DNA of 64,000 nucleotides from an uncultured Gemmatimonadota bacterium (GTDB lineage: Bacteria; Gemmatimonadota; Gemmatimonadetes; Gemmatimonadales; Gemmatimonadaceae): assembly GCA_902825965.1 (NCBI GenBank), contig CADEDA010000014.1:7740-71739 (forward strand). The letters are read 5' to 3'. Positions within the stretch are counted from its first letter, which is position 1. Each line of letters opens with the position of its first letter. The position numbers were made by a program, and so were the translations under genes. Positions 1-8,818 of this stretch are shown piece by piece. The notes beneath the pieces are model-generated. The model had not been told where the DNA came from, ran no database searches, and worked only from the letters and a program-made list of their open reading frames with translations.

Positions 1-1214
1 GTGACGTGTTCAACCAGGAGCGGATGATCCGCAGTTGGCGCTCGATCTCCAACCTCGGCTTCTTCGAGAATCCGCTGCCGTTCCCCGATGTCCGCCCTGC
101 GAACGACGCGGGTGACGTGGACATCATCTTCCGGGTAAAGGAGAAGCGCACCGGCAACGTGAACTTCGGTGCCTCGGTCGGGCAGGGAACCGGGCTCGGC
201 GGCTTCATCGGCCTCGAGCAGCCCAACCTGTTCGGCAAGTGCAAGCGGGGCTCGCTGCAGTACCAGTTCGGCCAGTTCATCCAGGACTTCAACACGTCGT
301 ACACGGACCCGGGCATCCGCGGGTCGCTGATCTCGGGACAGGTGAGCCTGTACCGGTCGCGAGCGCGGTACCAGATCGCCGACCTCGGCCAGCAGACGCG
401 CACCGGCGGGTCGCTGCGTGTCGGCTTCCCGTTCCCCCGGAGCCGATTCACCCGCATCTTCACGTCGTACGGGCTGGAGTCGGTGCGGTTCGGCACGCAG
501 GGGCTGCTGGGCACCGTCACGACCAACTCCTGCGCCGGCTGCGTGCGCAGCACGTTCGGCGTGGACCTGAGCCGTGACACGCGGCTCGACATGCCGTTCG
601 CGACCGAAGGGCAGTTGCAGTCGATCAGTGCGCAGTTCAACGGCGGGCCGCTGGGCGGATCGGCGACCTTCCAGCGCTACACCACGGAGTTCCGGAACTA
701 CACCATCCTGGCCCGCATCGGCGGCACGCGGCCCGGGACCCAGCCGCTGCGCCTGACCTTCGGGCTCTCGGCGCGGTCGGGTGCGGTGTTCGGCAACCCC
801 GGGGACTTCTTCTTCTCGCAGCAGTTCTCGCTGGGTGGCGTCCAGTTCGGCGAGATGCTGCGCGGCTATCCCGAGTTCTCGATCACGCCCCAGGGCTTCG
901 CCACGAACACGAGCACGTTCAATGCGCAGCGCGGGTCGTTCGGCAGCGCCTTCTTCGCCAGCACGGCGGAGGTGGGCCTGCGCTTCAACCAGTCGTTGTA
1001 CGTGAACCTGTTCTACGATGCGGGCAATCTCTGGGCGCGTCCGCGGGATTTCGATCCCACGCGCCTGTTCCGGGGCAGTGGCCTCGGCGTCTCCACCGTC
1101 ACGCCGCTCGGTCCGCTGGGGATCGACTACGCGTACGGGTTCGACCGGCGCGCGGCAGATGGGCGCCCGGATCCCAAGTGGCAGTTGCACTTCCGTCTCG
1201 GCCAGATCTTCTAA
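1..1214 (+). CDS. bamA: BamA outer-membrane protein assembly factor, 3' part
   Basis: Central beta-barrel of the BAM complex, which inserts outer-membrane proteins. The gene enters the window already open (codons in frame from base 3); about 403 residues are visible. The first ~50 residues look like the end of the last POTRA domain (GDVDIIFRVKEK), followed by the barrel start (VNFGASVGQGTG). Alternating barrel strands run to the C-terminus, which ends in a phenylalanine (RLGQIF), the usual beta-signal recognised by BAM. The skp/ompH gene follows after 16 bp and lpxD after that, the classical bamA-skp-lpxD order of LPS bacteria. Family identity is clear; the N-terminal POTRA domains lie outside the window. 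Confidence 0.95.
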   Translation, partial: DVFNQERMIRSWRSISNLGFFENPLPFPDVRPANDAGDVDIIFRVKEKRTGNVNFGASVGQGTGLGGFIGLEQPNLFGKCKRGSLQYQFGQFIQDFNTSYTDPGIRGSLISGQVSLYRSRARYQIADLGQQTRTGGSLRVGFPFPRSRFTRIFTSYGLESVRFGTQGLLGTVTTNSCAGCVRSTFGVDLSRDTRLDMPFATEGQLQSISAQFNGGPLGGSATFQRYTTEFRNYTILARIGGTRPGTQPLRLTFGLSARSGAVFGNPGDFFFSQQFSLGGVQFGEMLRGYPEFSITPQGFATNTSTFNAQRGSFGSAFFASTAEVGLRFNQSLYVNLFYDAGNLWARPRDFDPTRLFRGSGLGVSTVTPLGPLGIDYAYGFDRRAADGRPDPKWQLHFRLGQIF

Positions 1215-1230
1215 TCCTGTGGAGCTTCAC

Positions 1231-1863
1231 ATGAACGTCGGTTCGCGCGGCCTCGTCGCCGCATTGGTCCTGCTCGTCGCCACCGCGGTTCCCGCCGCCG
1301 CCCAAGGGCGCATCGGCTACGTCGACTCGCGCAAGATCCTGCAGGAGATGCCGGGGCGCACGGCGGTGGAGACGAGGCTGCGCACCGAGCTCGAGAGTCT
1401 GCAGAAGCGCGAGAAGACGATGGTGGACTCGCTGAACGCCCTGATGGGGGCCTTCGAGAAGGATTCCGCCAAGCTCGTCGGCGAGGAGCGCACCAAGCGC
1501 TTCACCGCGCTGCAGCAGTACGACGCGATGTACCGCGACACGCTGCAGGCGCTGCAGGAAGAGGCGCAGGGCAAGCAGGCGGAAGCCATGCAGCCGCTGT
1601 TCGACCTGATCCGCATCGCGCTCGAGGACGTCCGCGCGGCCGAGGGGTACGCCGTGATCTTCGATCTCGGCGCGCAGGTGAACCCGATCGTCGCGATGGA
1701 CAAGAACCTCGACCTCTCGGACAAGGTGATCGCGCGCATCCGCACGATGCCGGCCGCCCGCGCGCAGACCACGGCGCCCGCGGCGACCCCCAAGCCCGCG
1801 ACGCCGGCGCCGAAGCCGGCCGGCCCGGTCACCCAGCCGGCGGGTGTGACGCGCAAGCCGTAA
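1231..1863 (+). CDS. skp: Periplasmic chaperone Skp/OmpH family
   Basis: 210 aa. Skp holds unfolded outer-membrane proteins in the periplasm for delivery to BamA, encoded directly upstream. Residues 1-25 form a signal peptide ending in VPAAAQ, with the mature protein starting GRIGYVDSRKIL, the typical OmpH opening. A long charged helical region follows (about residues 45-125), consistent with the coiled-coil tentacles of the family. The last ~40 residues are an Ala/Pro/Lys-rich tail (PKPATPAPKPAG) that ordinary Skp lacks and that is probably disordered. The start ATG is the first in-frame codon after the bamA stop and gives a proper signal peptide. Confidence 0.92.
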   Translation: MNVGSRGLVAALVLLVATAVPAAAQGRIGYVDSRKILQEMPGRTAVETRLRTELESLQKREKTMVDSLNALMGAFEKDSAKLVGEERTKRFTALQQYDAMYRDTLQALQEEAQGKQAEAMQPLFDLIRIALEDVRAAEGYAVIFDLGAQVNPIVAMDKNLDLSDKVIARIRTMPAARAQTTAPAATPKPATPAPKPAGPVTQPAGVTRKP

Positions 1864-1890
1864 GTCGCGGACATCGGTCTCCCGCCCCCG

Positions 1891-2934
1891 ATGGCCGTTC
1901 CCACCGGCATCCCGATCCGCCTCGCTGACGTCGCTGCCGCCGTCGGCGGGGCGGTCGTCGGCGATGGCGAGGTGACGGTCGTCGGCGTCGCGTCGCTCGA
2001 CCGCGCGTCGGCCACCGACCTCTCGTTCCTGTCCTCGCCCAAGTACGCGAAGCAGCTCGTGGATAGCCAAGCGGCGGCGGTGCTGGTGACGCCCGAGCTC
2101 GCCGAGTCGCCGGGCGCGTGCCGGAACCGCGTGATCGTCGCGCGGCCGAACGAGGCCATGGTGGCCCTGCTGCCGAAGTTCTACCGGATGCCCAGCCGCC
2201 CCTTCACGGGCGTGCATCCCACGGCGGTGATCGCGCCCGACGCCGAGATCGGTGACGGCGTGTGCGTCGAGGCCTTGTGCGTGATCGGGGCGGGGGCGCG
2301 CATCGGGAGCGGCTGCTGGATCGGGCCGCATTGCGTGATCGGCGATGCGGTGCGGGTCGGCGCCCGGTCGCGCTTCGTCAGCCACGTAACGCTGTACCCC
2401 GGGTCCACGGTCGGCGAGCGCGTGATCCTGCACGCCGGCGTGCGGATCGGCTCGGATGGATTCGGCTATGTGTACGCCAACGGCGCGCACCAGAAGATGC
2501 CGCACGTGGGGGCCTGCCGGATCGGTGACGACGTGGAGATCGGTGCCAATAGCACGGTGGATCGCGGTAGTATCGACGCGACGGAGATCGGCGCCGGCAG
2601 CAAACTCGACAATCTCGTGCATGTGGGGCACAACGTCCGGGTGGGGCGCCTGTGCCTGTTCGCGGCCGGCACGGCGATCGCCGGCAGTTCGCGGATCGAG
2701 GACGGCGTGACGCTGGCGGGGCAGGTGGGGGTGGGCGGCCACCTCACGATCGGCACCCGGGCGACGATCACCGCGCAGGCGGGCGTGATCGGCAGCGTGC
2801 CGGCGGGCGAGACCTGGGGCGGGTTCCCGGCGCGTCCGCACCGCGAGATGTTGCGCGTGCAGGCGGCGGCGAGCCGGTTGCCGGCGCTGCTCAAGCGCAT
2901 CGAGAGGCTGCTGGGGCGCGAGGAACCAGGCTGA
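1891..2934 (+). CDS. lpxD: UDP-3-O-acylglucosamine N-acyltransferase LpxD
   Basis: 347 aa, normal length. Third step of lipid A synthesis: N-acylation of UDP-3-O-acyl-glucosamine using acyl-ACP, in the cytoplasm. The N-terminal ~100 residues match the uridine-binding domain (LADVAAAVGG, LSFLSSPKYAKQL). From about residue 110 come left-handed beta-helix hexapeptide repeats (IGDGV, IGAGARIGSG). HVGHNVRVG carries the expected catalytic histidine, and GSDGFGY is the usual LpxD signature. A short C-terminal helix (LPALLKRIERLL) follows. The stop overlaps the next start by one base (TGATG), pointing to translational coupling with lpxC-fabZ. Confidence 0.96.
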   Translation: MAVPTGIPIRLADVAAAVGGAVVGDGEVTVVGVASLDRASATDLSFLSSPKYAKQLVDSQAAAVLVTPELAESPGACRNRVIVARPNEAMVALLPKFYRMPSRPFTGVHPTAVIAPDAEIGDGVCVEALCVIGAGARIGSGCWIGPHCVIGDAVRVGARSRFVSHVTLYPGSTVGERVILHAGVRIGSDGFGYVYANGAHQKMPHVGACRIGDDVEIGANSTVDRGSIDATEIGAGSKLDNLVHVGHNVRVGRLCLFAAGTAIAGSSRIEDGVTLAGQVGVGGHLTIGTRATITAQAGVIGSVPAGETWGGFPARPHREMLRVQAAASRLPALLKRIERLLGREEPG

Positions 2935-4211
2935 TGGCCCGCCGCACGGTCGCGGGCCCGGTCACGGTCGACGGCATCGGGTTGCACCTGGGCCGCGCCT
3001 GCGCGCTCACCTTCCAGCCGGCCCCGTCGGGCAGCGGCATCCGCTTCCGCCGGACGGACCTCCCCGGCGCGCCGGAGACGCCGGCGCACGTGCGTGTGGC
3101 GATCGCGGCGGAGCGTCGCACGCAACTGGGGGAGGGGGACGGCGCCTTGCACACGGTGGAGCACGTGCTCGCCGCCGTGGCGGGGCTCGGCATCGACGAC
3201 CTGGTGATCGAGATGAGCGCCGCGGAGCCGCCGATCATGGACGGCTCGGCCGAGCCCTTTCGGGCAGCCCTGATGCGCGCCGGGTTCTCCGAGCTGGAGG
3301 GCCACCCCACGGTGCTGCAGCTCAGGGACTCGGTGCGCGTGGTGGACGGCGAATCCGTGTACGTCGCGCATCCCGCGGACCGCCTGGAGCTCGAGGTCGC
3401 GATCGACTTCCCGCACCCGCGCATCGGTGCGCAGCGGGGCAGTTGGACGGTGGACGCCGACACCTTCTCGCGCGAGCTGGCGCCGGCGCGCACATTCGGC
3501 ATGCTGAGCTGGGTGGAGGACCTGCGCGCCAAGGGGCTGATCCAAGGTGCGTCGAAGGAGAACACGATCGTCCTGGATGGGACGGACGTGGTGGGCACGA
3601 CCCTGCGGTGGCCGGACGAGTTCGTCCGGCACAAGGCCATGGACGTGGTCGGTGACCTGGCGCTGGCCGGGATGCGCGTCGCGGCGCGCATCACGGCGAC
3701 CAAGCCGAGCCACCGGGGGACGGTGACCCTCGTGCGCGAGATGCTCGCGCACGCACTGCCACAACGATCGGAGGCACGAGTGCTGGGCATCGAAGACATC
3801 ATGCGGATCCTGCCGCACCGCTATCCCTTCCTGCTGGTCGACAAGATCGTCGAGATGGAGGACAAGAAGCGGATCGTCGGGATCAAGAACGTCACGATCA
3901 ACGAACCGTTCTTCCAGGGGCACTTCCCCGGGCACCCGATCATGCCGGGCGTGCTCATCGTGGAAGCGATGGCCCAGGTGGGGGGCGTGCTCCTCATGGG
4001 CACGGTGGACGATCCGGAGAGCAAGGTCGTCTACTTCATGTCGCTCGACAACATCAAGTTCCGCCGGCCGGTGAAGCCTGGGGACCAGCTCCGGATCGAA
4101 GTGGACATCAAGCAACTGCGCAGCACGGTCTGCCGCATCGCCGCCGTCGCGAAGGTGGACGGCGTGGTGGTGTGCGAGGCCGAGATGGCGGCGATGGTGC
4201 GCGACCGATGA
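2934..4211 (+). CDS. lpxC-fabZ: Bifunctional LpxC-FabZ fusion (UDP-3-O-acyl-GlcNAc deacetylase / hydroxyacyl-ACP dehydratase)
   Basis: 425 aa, two enzymes in one open frame. Residues 1-282 are LpxC, the zinc deacetylase that commits to lipid [11 protein letters not shown] and [11 protein letters not shown] supply the zinc-ligand His/His/Asp, and KPSHRGT holds the catalytic His. Residues 283-425 are FabZ, which dehydrates 3-hydroxyacyl-ACP: [12 protein letters not shown], then [13 protein letters not shown] with its His, and the EAMAQ glutamate. The two compete for the same 3-hydroxyacyl pool, so fusing them links lipid A and fatty-acid output. Such fusions are known in Bacteroidetes. No stop separates the halves, but an internal ribosome-binding site sits at the junction (3770-3782). 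ATGA overlap with lpxA downstream. Confidence 0.95.
   Translation: MARRTVAGPVTVDGIGLHLGRACALTFQPAPSGSGIRFRRTDLPGAPETPAHVRVAIAAERRTQLGEGDGALHTVEHVLAAVAGLGIDDLVIEMSAAEPPIMDGSAEPFRAALMRAGFSELEGHPTVLQLRDSVRVVDGESVYVAHPADRLELEVAIDFPHPRIGAQRGSWTVDADTFSRELAPARTFGMLSWVEDLRAKGLIQGASKENTIVLDGTDVVGTTLRWPDEFVRHKAMDVVGDLALAGMRVAARITATKPSHRGTVTLVREMLAHALPQRSEARVLGIEDIMRILPHRYPFLLVDKIVEMEDKKRIVGIKNVTINEPFFQGHFPGHPIMPGVLIVEAMAQVGGVLLMGTVDDPESKVVYFMSLDNIKFRRPVKPGDQLRIEVDIKQLRSTVCRIAAVAKVDGVVVCEAEMAAMVRDR
3770..3782 (+). promoter_or_regulatory. Internal Shine-Dalgarno and GTG at the LpxC/FabZ junction
   Basis: GGAGG at 3770-3774 lies five bases before an in-frame GTG at 3780. That GTG is residue 283, exactly where FabZ homology begins ([14 protein letters not shown]). 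This is a better ribosome-binding site than most gene starts in this operon have. Inference: ribosomes may start here and make free FabZ as well as the fusion. Confidence 0.45.
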
Positions 4212-4984
4212 GCGCCCGCATCCATCCGACCGCGATCGTCCACAAGGACGCCCAGCTCGGCGACGACGTCGAGGTGGGTCCGTGGGCGTACATCGGCCCC
4301 AACTGCACCGTGGGCGCCGGCAGCAGCATCGCGATGCGTGCCACGCTCGAGGAGCACGTGCACCTCGCCCCCCGGGTCACGGTGGGCATCGGCAGCGTGC
4401 TTGGCGGTCGCCCGCAGGACCTCAAGTTCAAGGGTGAGGTCACCACGGTGGAGATCGGCGAGGAGACGACGATCCGCGAGTACGTCACGATCAACCGCGG
4501 CACCTCCGAGTCGCTCAAGACGACGGTGGGGAAGAAGTGCTTCCTCATGTCCTACGTGCATCTCGCGCACGACTGCCACCTCGGCGACGGCGTGATCATC
4601 TCCAACGGCACGCAGCTGGCCGGTCACGTGAAGATCGACGACCGCGCGATCCTCTCGGGTCTCTGCGCCGTGCACCAGTTCGGCAAGATCGGCCGGCACG
4701 CGTTCGTCGGCGGCATGTCGCGCGTGGCGAAGGACATCCCGCCCTACGTGAAGGCCGTCGGCAATCCGGTGAAGCTCTACGGCCTGAACACCGTGGGGCT
4801 GCAGCGCAGCGGGTTCAGCGAACCCGTCGTGGCCGAGCTCAAGAAGGCGTACCGGCTCTTCTTCCGGTCCGACGTGAACATCACGCAGGCCATCGAGCGC
4901 GCCGCGACCGACCTGCAGCCGTTCCCCGAGGTGCAGGCCTTCGTCGCCTTCGTCGAGGCCAGCGGCCGGGGGATCGTCGTATGA
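4208..4984 (+). CDS. lpxA: UDP-N-acetylglucosamine acyltransferase LpxA
   Basis: 258 aa, standard length. First acylation of lipid A: transfers 3-hydroxyacyl from ACP to the 3-position of UDP-GlcNAc (or to an amine there if the substrate is the 3-amino sugar). The sequence opens [20 protein letters not shown] and continues as left-handed beta-helix hexapeptides. LAHDCHLGDGVIISNG contains the catalytic His region, and the helical C-terminus (NTVGLQRSGFS...LKKAYRLFFRS) is diagnostic of LpxA. The start overlaps the lpxC-fabZ stop (ATGA), and the stop overlaps the next gene in the same way. Confidence 0.96.
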   Translation: MSARIHPTAIVHKDAQLGDDVEVGPWAYIGPNCTVGAGSSIAMRATLEEHVHLAPRVTVGIGSVLGGRPQDLKFKGEVTTVEIGEETTIREYVTINRGTSESLKTTVGKKCFLMSYVHLAHDCHLGDGVIISNGTQLAGHVKIDDRAILSGLCAVHQFGKIGRHAFVGGMSRVAKDIPPYVKAVGNPVKLYGLNTVGLQRSGFSEPVVAELKKAYRLFFRSDVNITQAIERAATDLQPFPEVQAFVAFVEASGRGIVV

Positions 4985-5985
4985 CCGGCCCCACGCGCAT
5001 CGGCGTGATCGGCACCGGGAGCCTCGGCTACCACCACGCGCGCATCCTGCGGGACATCAAGCAGGTCGCGTTCCGGGGCTTCTTCGAGGCCAACGCGGAG
5101 CGCGCCGGCACCGTGTCGCGCGAACTCGGGATCCGGGCGTATCCGTCGATCGACGCGCTGCTCGACGACGTCGATGCCGTCTCGATCGTCGTGCCGACCC
5201 CGAAGCACCATGAGGTGGCGATGGCCGCCCTGCGCAAGGGCAAGCACCTGCTGATCGAGAAACCGATCACGGTGACCCTGGCGGAGGCGGATGAGTTGCT
5301 GGCGCTCGCCGAGCGCCAGGGCGTGATGATCCAGATCGGGCATATCGAGCGCTTCAACCGCGCGATCCGTGCCGCGCTGCCGTACGTGGAGAATCCGCTG
5401 TTCATCGACAGCGACCGCCTGGCGCCGTTCAACCCACGCGGGTCGGACGTGGCCGTGGTGCTGGACCTGATGATCCACGACATCGACCTGGTGCTCACGC
5501 TCATCGGCCAACCCGTGGCGCAGGTGTCCGCCGCCGGGCTGGGTGTGCTGACCCCGTCCATCGACATCGCCGATGCGCGGATCACGTTCGCGAGCGGCGC
5601 CGTGGCCACGATCACCTCGAGTCGCGTGTCGAAGGACCGCATGCGCAAGCTCCGCATCTTCCAGCGCAACGGCTACCTCTCGCTGGATCTCGCGGCGGGA
5701 ACAGGGGAGATGTACCGGTTGCGCGGCGACGTGGACCTCGCGGCGCTCGCGCGGCAGGCGCAGCCGCTCGAAGCGTTCGTGGAGCGCGTCGCGCTCGACG
5801 CGCCGGAGGGCGAGCCCCTGCGGCTCGAGCTGGAGAGCTTCGTCGCGGCGCTGCGCGGCGAGGCGCCGATCGCGGTGACCGGACGGGCGGGCCGCGACGC
5901 GCTGGCGGTGGCGCTGCGCATCGTCGCCGACATCGAGCGGACGCTGCCGGCCATCGGTGCCCACGCCCTGGGGCGCGGTGCGTGA
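4981..5985 (+). CDS. Gfo/Idh/MocA-family oxidoreductase in the lipid A operon (GnnA-like)
   Basis: 334 aa. NAD(P)-dependent sugar dehydrogenase fold: Rossmann motif GVIGTGSLGYHHAR at the N-terminus, the family EKP motif (LLIEKPITVTLAEADELL) and DLMIHDIDLVL with the conserved His in the C-terminal domain. It is inserted between lpxA and lpxB with ATGA and 8-bp overlaps. GnnA, a member of this family next to lpxA in Acidithiobacillus and Leptospira, oxidises the 3-OH of UDP-GlcNAc before GnnB aminates it, giving amide-linked lipid A. The GnnA role here is inferred from position; no gnnB-type aminotransferase is in the window. The slot is also where lpxI sits in some other bacteria. Confidence 0.85.
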   Translation: MTGPTRIGVIGTGSLGYHHARILRDIKQVAFRGFFEANAERAGTVSRELGIRAYPSIDALLDDVDAVSIVVPTPKHHEVAMAALRKGKHLLIEKPITVTLAEADELLALAERQGVMIQIGHIERFNRAIRAALPYVENPLFIDSDRLAPFNPRGSDVAVVLDLMIHDIDLVLTLIGQPVAQVSAAGLGVLTPSIDIADARITFASGAVATITSSRVSKDRMRKLRIFQRNGYLSLDLAAGTGEMYRLRGDVDLAALARQAQPLEAFVERVALDAPEGEPLRLELESFVAALRGEAPIAVTGRAGRDALAVALRIVADIERTLPAIGAHALGRGA

Positions 5986-7084
5986 GATCCTGATCCTCGC
6001 GGGCGAGGCGTCCGGGGACCTCCACGGGTCGATCCTCGCCGAGCGCTTGCGGGCGGCACGGCCGGATGTCGCCCTCGCCGGGACCGGCGGGCGCCGGATG
6101 CGCGAGGCCGGCGTGGAGATGATCGAGGAGCACGAAGGGGTCGTCGGCTTCGTGGAGGTGCTGCGGCACATCCCGTCGCACTGGCGGCTGCTGAACCGGC
6201 TCAAGGCGCGCCTGCGCGGCGGGCGTGTGGCCCTCGTGATCTGCATCGACTACCCGGGCTTCAATATGCGCGTCGCGGCGGCCGCCGCCGCACTCGGCGT
6301 CCCGGTGCTGTACTACATCACGCCGCAGGTCTGGGCCTGGCGGGCCGGGCGCATGAAGACGATGGCACGCATCATCACGCAGGCGGCGGTCATCCTGCCG
6401 TTCGAGGAGGCAATGCTGCGCGCCGCCGGCGTGAACGCGACCTTCGTCGGGCATCCGCTGCTCGACCGCGCCCGGGCGATGCCCGACAAGGCCGAGGCCC
6501 GCCGTCGGCTCGGGATCCCCGAGGTGGGCGAGGTGCTGGCGCTCTTCCCGGGCAGCCGCGCCCAGGAGATCCGTAGGCACCTGCACGACTTCGTCGCGGT
6601 CGCGCGGGCCCTCGAGGCCGCGCGGCCGGGCCTGCGCGTGGTGCTCAGCGTCGCGCCGACCATCGAGTTCCGCGATGCGGACGTGCCGTTCCCGATGGTG
6701 CGGTCGGCCTCGTTCGACGTGCTGCGCGCCGCGGACGTCGCGCTCTGCAAGAGCGGCACGACGACGCTCGAGGCCGCCGTGGCCGGTTGCCCCTGCGCGA
6801 TCGTGTACCGCACGAGTGCGATCTCGTACGCGATCGCGCGGCGGCTCGTGCGCATCCCGCACATCGGCCTGCTCAACATCGTCGCGGGACGCGAGGTGGC
6901 ACCGGAGTTCGTGCAGGACGCCTTCCAGCCCGGACCGGTCGCGGCGGCGCTGGGCCCGTTGTTCGCCGCGACGAGTCCGCAGCGCGTGGCCATGGAGGCG
7001 GGCCTCGCCGAGGTGCGTCGCAAGCTGGGTGAGCCCGGCGCGACCGAGCGCGTCGCGCGCATGGCGACGGAGATGCTCACGTGA
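5978..7084 (+). CDS. lpxB: Lipid-A-disaccharide synthase LpxB
   Basis: 368 aa, GT19 family. Condenses UDP-2,3-diacylglucosamine with lipid X to form the lipid A disaccharide on the inner face of the cytoplasmic membrane. Visible signatures: LILAGEASGDLHG at the N-terminus, IDYPGFNMRVA, YYITPQVWAW, ALFPGSRAQEIRRH and KSGTTTLEAAVAG in the nucleotide-binding half. The chosen start is GTG 5978, which places REILILAGE right after it and overlaps the upstream gene by 8 bp; a GTG at 5957 is possible. Stop overlaps the next GTG. Confidence 0.95.
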   Translation: MREILILAGEASGDLHGSILAERLRAARPDVALAGTGGRRMREAGVEMIEEHEGVVGFVEVLRHIPSHWRLLNRLKARLRGGRVALVICIDYPGFNMRVAAAAAALGVPVLYYITPQVWAWRAGRMKTMARIITQAAVILPFEEAMLRAAGVNATFVGHPLLDRARAMPDKAEARRRLGIPEVGEVLALFPGSRAQEIRRHLHDFVAVARALEAARPGLRVVLSVAPTIEFRDADVPFPMVRSASFDVLRAADVALCKSGTTTLEAAVAGCPCAIVYRTSAISYAIARRLVRIPHIGLLNIVAGREVAPEFVQDAFQPGPVAAALGPLFAATSPQRVAMEAGLAEVRRKLGEPGATERVARMATEMLT

Positions 7085-7743
7085 GCGACGCCGCCGAGCG
7101 ACGCATCCGGTGGATCGTCCGCCTCGGGACGCCGCTGCTGCGCCTGCTCGCGATGACCTGGCGGTTCGAGGAGCGCGGTGCCGAGGGCTGGCGGGCGCTG
7201 CGGGCGGCCAAGCGACCGTTCATCTTCGCGCTCTGGCACGGACACCTGCTCTCGCTCACCTGGCGGCGGCGCGGCGAAGGAATCACGGTGATGATCTCCG
7301 AGCACAGTGACGGCGAGATCATCGCGCGCATCGTGCAGGGGTGGGGGTACCGCACGGTGCGGGGGTCGTCGTCGCGCGGGGCGGGACGGGCCCTGCTCGG
7401 CATGGTGCGCGAGTTGGAGAGCGGACGGGAGTTCGCGATCACGCCCGACGGTCCCCGCGGGCCGGCCGGCGTCGCGGCCGGGGGTGTGCTGATGGCCTCG
7501 CAGCGCAGCGGCGCGGCCATCGTGCCGATGCGTGGTGACTTCAGCAATGCGTGGCACCTCGGCAGTTGGGACCGCTTTGCGGTGCCGAAGCCGTTCTCGA
7601 AGATCGTGATCACCTACGGGGAGCCCTGGGTCGCACCCGCTGCCGACGACGCCGCGGCCGCGGAACTCGCGCGACGGCTGGGGCCGGCGATCCCCGAGGG
7701 ACTCCCCCCTCGCGCGCCGCGTCCCCGGCGAGGCCCGGCATGA
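7081..7743 (+). CDS. DUF374 / lysophospholipid-acyltransferase family protein
   Basis: 220 aa. Belongs to the DUF374 branch of the LPLAT acyltransferases: a hydrophobic N-terminal segment (LGTPLLRLLAMTWRF), then FALWHGHLLSLTW, which stands in for the HX4D acyltransferase motif, SEHSDGEIIARI, and ITPDGPRGPAGVAAGG, the PDGPRGP signature. Members are often found in lpx operons and are suspected of putting a secondary acyl chain on lipid A. Position between lpxB and lpxK with GTGA/ATGA overlaps supports such a late-acyltransferase role, but the substrate is not shown by the sequence. Confidence 0.85.
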   Translation: MSDAAERRIRWIVRLGTPLLRLLAMTWRFEERGAEGWRALRAAKRPFIFALWHGHLLSLTWRRRGEGITVMISEHSDGEIIARIVQGWGYRTVRGSSSRGAGRALLGMVRELESGREFAITPDGPRGPAGVAAGGVLMASQRSGAAIVPMRGDFSNAWHLGSWDRFAVPKPFSKIVITYGEPWVAPAADDAAAAELARRLGPAIPEGLPPRAPRPRRGPA

Positions 7744-8768
7744 CGGCGCGGGTGATCGAGGAACTCTGGGATCGTGACGGCGCCGGAGCCACGCTGCTGA
7801 CGCCGCTCGCGTGGCTGTTCGCGGCGGGCACGGCGATCCGCAACGCGGCGTACGATCGCGGATGGCTCACCACGCAGGCGCTCGGAGCGCCCACGGTGAG
7901 CGTGGGCAACCTGAGTGTGGGTGGTACGGGCAAGACTCCGGTGAGCGCGTGGCTCGCCCAGGCCTTGCGCGCCCGCGGGCGGCGCCCGGCGATCCTCTTG
8001 CGCGGCTACGGCGCGGACGAGCCGCTGGTGCATTCGCGCCTGACTCCGGACGCGATCGTGGTGGCGGACGCGGATCGCGTACGCGGGGCGGCGACCGCAC
8101 GTGCACAGGGTGCGACCGCGTTCGTGCTCGACGACGGGTTCCAGCATCGACGCGCGCGGCGCGACCTCGATCTCGTGCTGGTCGCCGCCGAACACGCGGG
8201 ACGCCGTCGCTTGCTGCCGGCCGGTCCCCTGCGCGAACCGCCGCGCGCGCTGCTGCGGGCGGACGCACTGGTGGTCACACGGAAGTCGGCGTCGCTCGAC
8301 GCTGCGCGGGCGGCGGCCGCCGAGTGGGGGGCGTACGCGCCGGGCCGACCGCAGGTCGTGGTGGCGTTGCAGCCGGGTGACTTGGTCGCGGTACCGGGGG
8401 CCGCAGCCGGCGAGAATCCCGCGCGCGCACCCCTCGCCGCACTCGCGGGCATGCCGGTGCTCGCGATCTCGGCCATCGGTGCGCCCGCCGCGTTCGAGTC
8501 GCAGTTGCGGGCCTGTGGCGCCGTGGTGACTGCGGCGGCGTACGGGGACCACCATGCGTTCTCGCGGGCGGACGCGGAGGTACTGGCCCGTCGCGTGCCG
8601 GCTGCCGGGATGGCCGTGTGCACCCTCAAGGACGCCGTCAAGCTGGAACAGGTCTGGCCTCGCGAAGGCCCCCCGCTGTGGTATCTTTCACAGGCTGTCG
8701 CCGTTGAGGCGGGAGGGGAGGTGCTGGCCGGCCTCCTCGATCGTCTGGTGGCGGTCCAGCCTCCCTGA
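7740..8768 (+). CDS. lpxK: Tetraacyldisaccharide 4'-kinase LpxK
   Basis: 342 aa. Phosphorylates the 4' position of the lipid A disaccharide at the cytoplasmic membrane. The P-loop is clear near residue 55 ([20 protein letters not shown]), followed by RGYG and [20 protein letters not shown], the LpxK-specific DDGFQH segment. A hydrophobic N-terminus ([15 protein letters not shown]) serves as the membrane anchor. The ATG overlaps the DUF374 stop. This closes the lipid A run; the Kdo transferase WaaA is not in the window. Confidence 0.95.
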   Translation: MTARVIEELWDRDGAGATLLTPLAWLFAAGTAIRNAAYDRGWLTTQALGAPTVSVGNLSVGGTGKTPVSAWLAQALRARGRRPAILLRGYGADEPLVHSRLTPDAIVVADADRVRGAATARAQGATAFVLDDGFQHRRARRDLDLVLVAAEHAGRRRLLPAGPLREPPRALLRADALVVTRKSASLDAARAAAAEWGAYAPGRPQVVVALQPGDLVAVPGAAAGENPARAPLAALAGMPVLAISAIGAPAAFESQLRACGAVVTAAAYGDHHAFSRADAEVLARRVPAAGMAVCTLKDAVKLEQVWPREGPPLWYLSQAVAVEAGGEVLAGLLDRLVAVQPP

Positions 8769-8818
8769 ATCGACCCCGTACCGCCGACCCCCCGGGCTCG
8801 GCTCTGTGCCCCGACCTC

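Noticed and set aside
5978-5985. Treating the overlap of the oxidoreductase and lpxB as a frameshift or error
   Set aside because: Both proteins are full length and 4-8 bp overlaps are the rule in this operon.
4981-5985. LpxI identity for the gene between lpxA and lpxB
   Set aside because: The Rossmann motif, EKP and IHDID motifs are Gfo/Idh/MocA, not LpxI.
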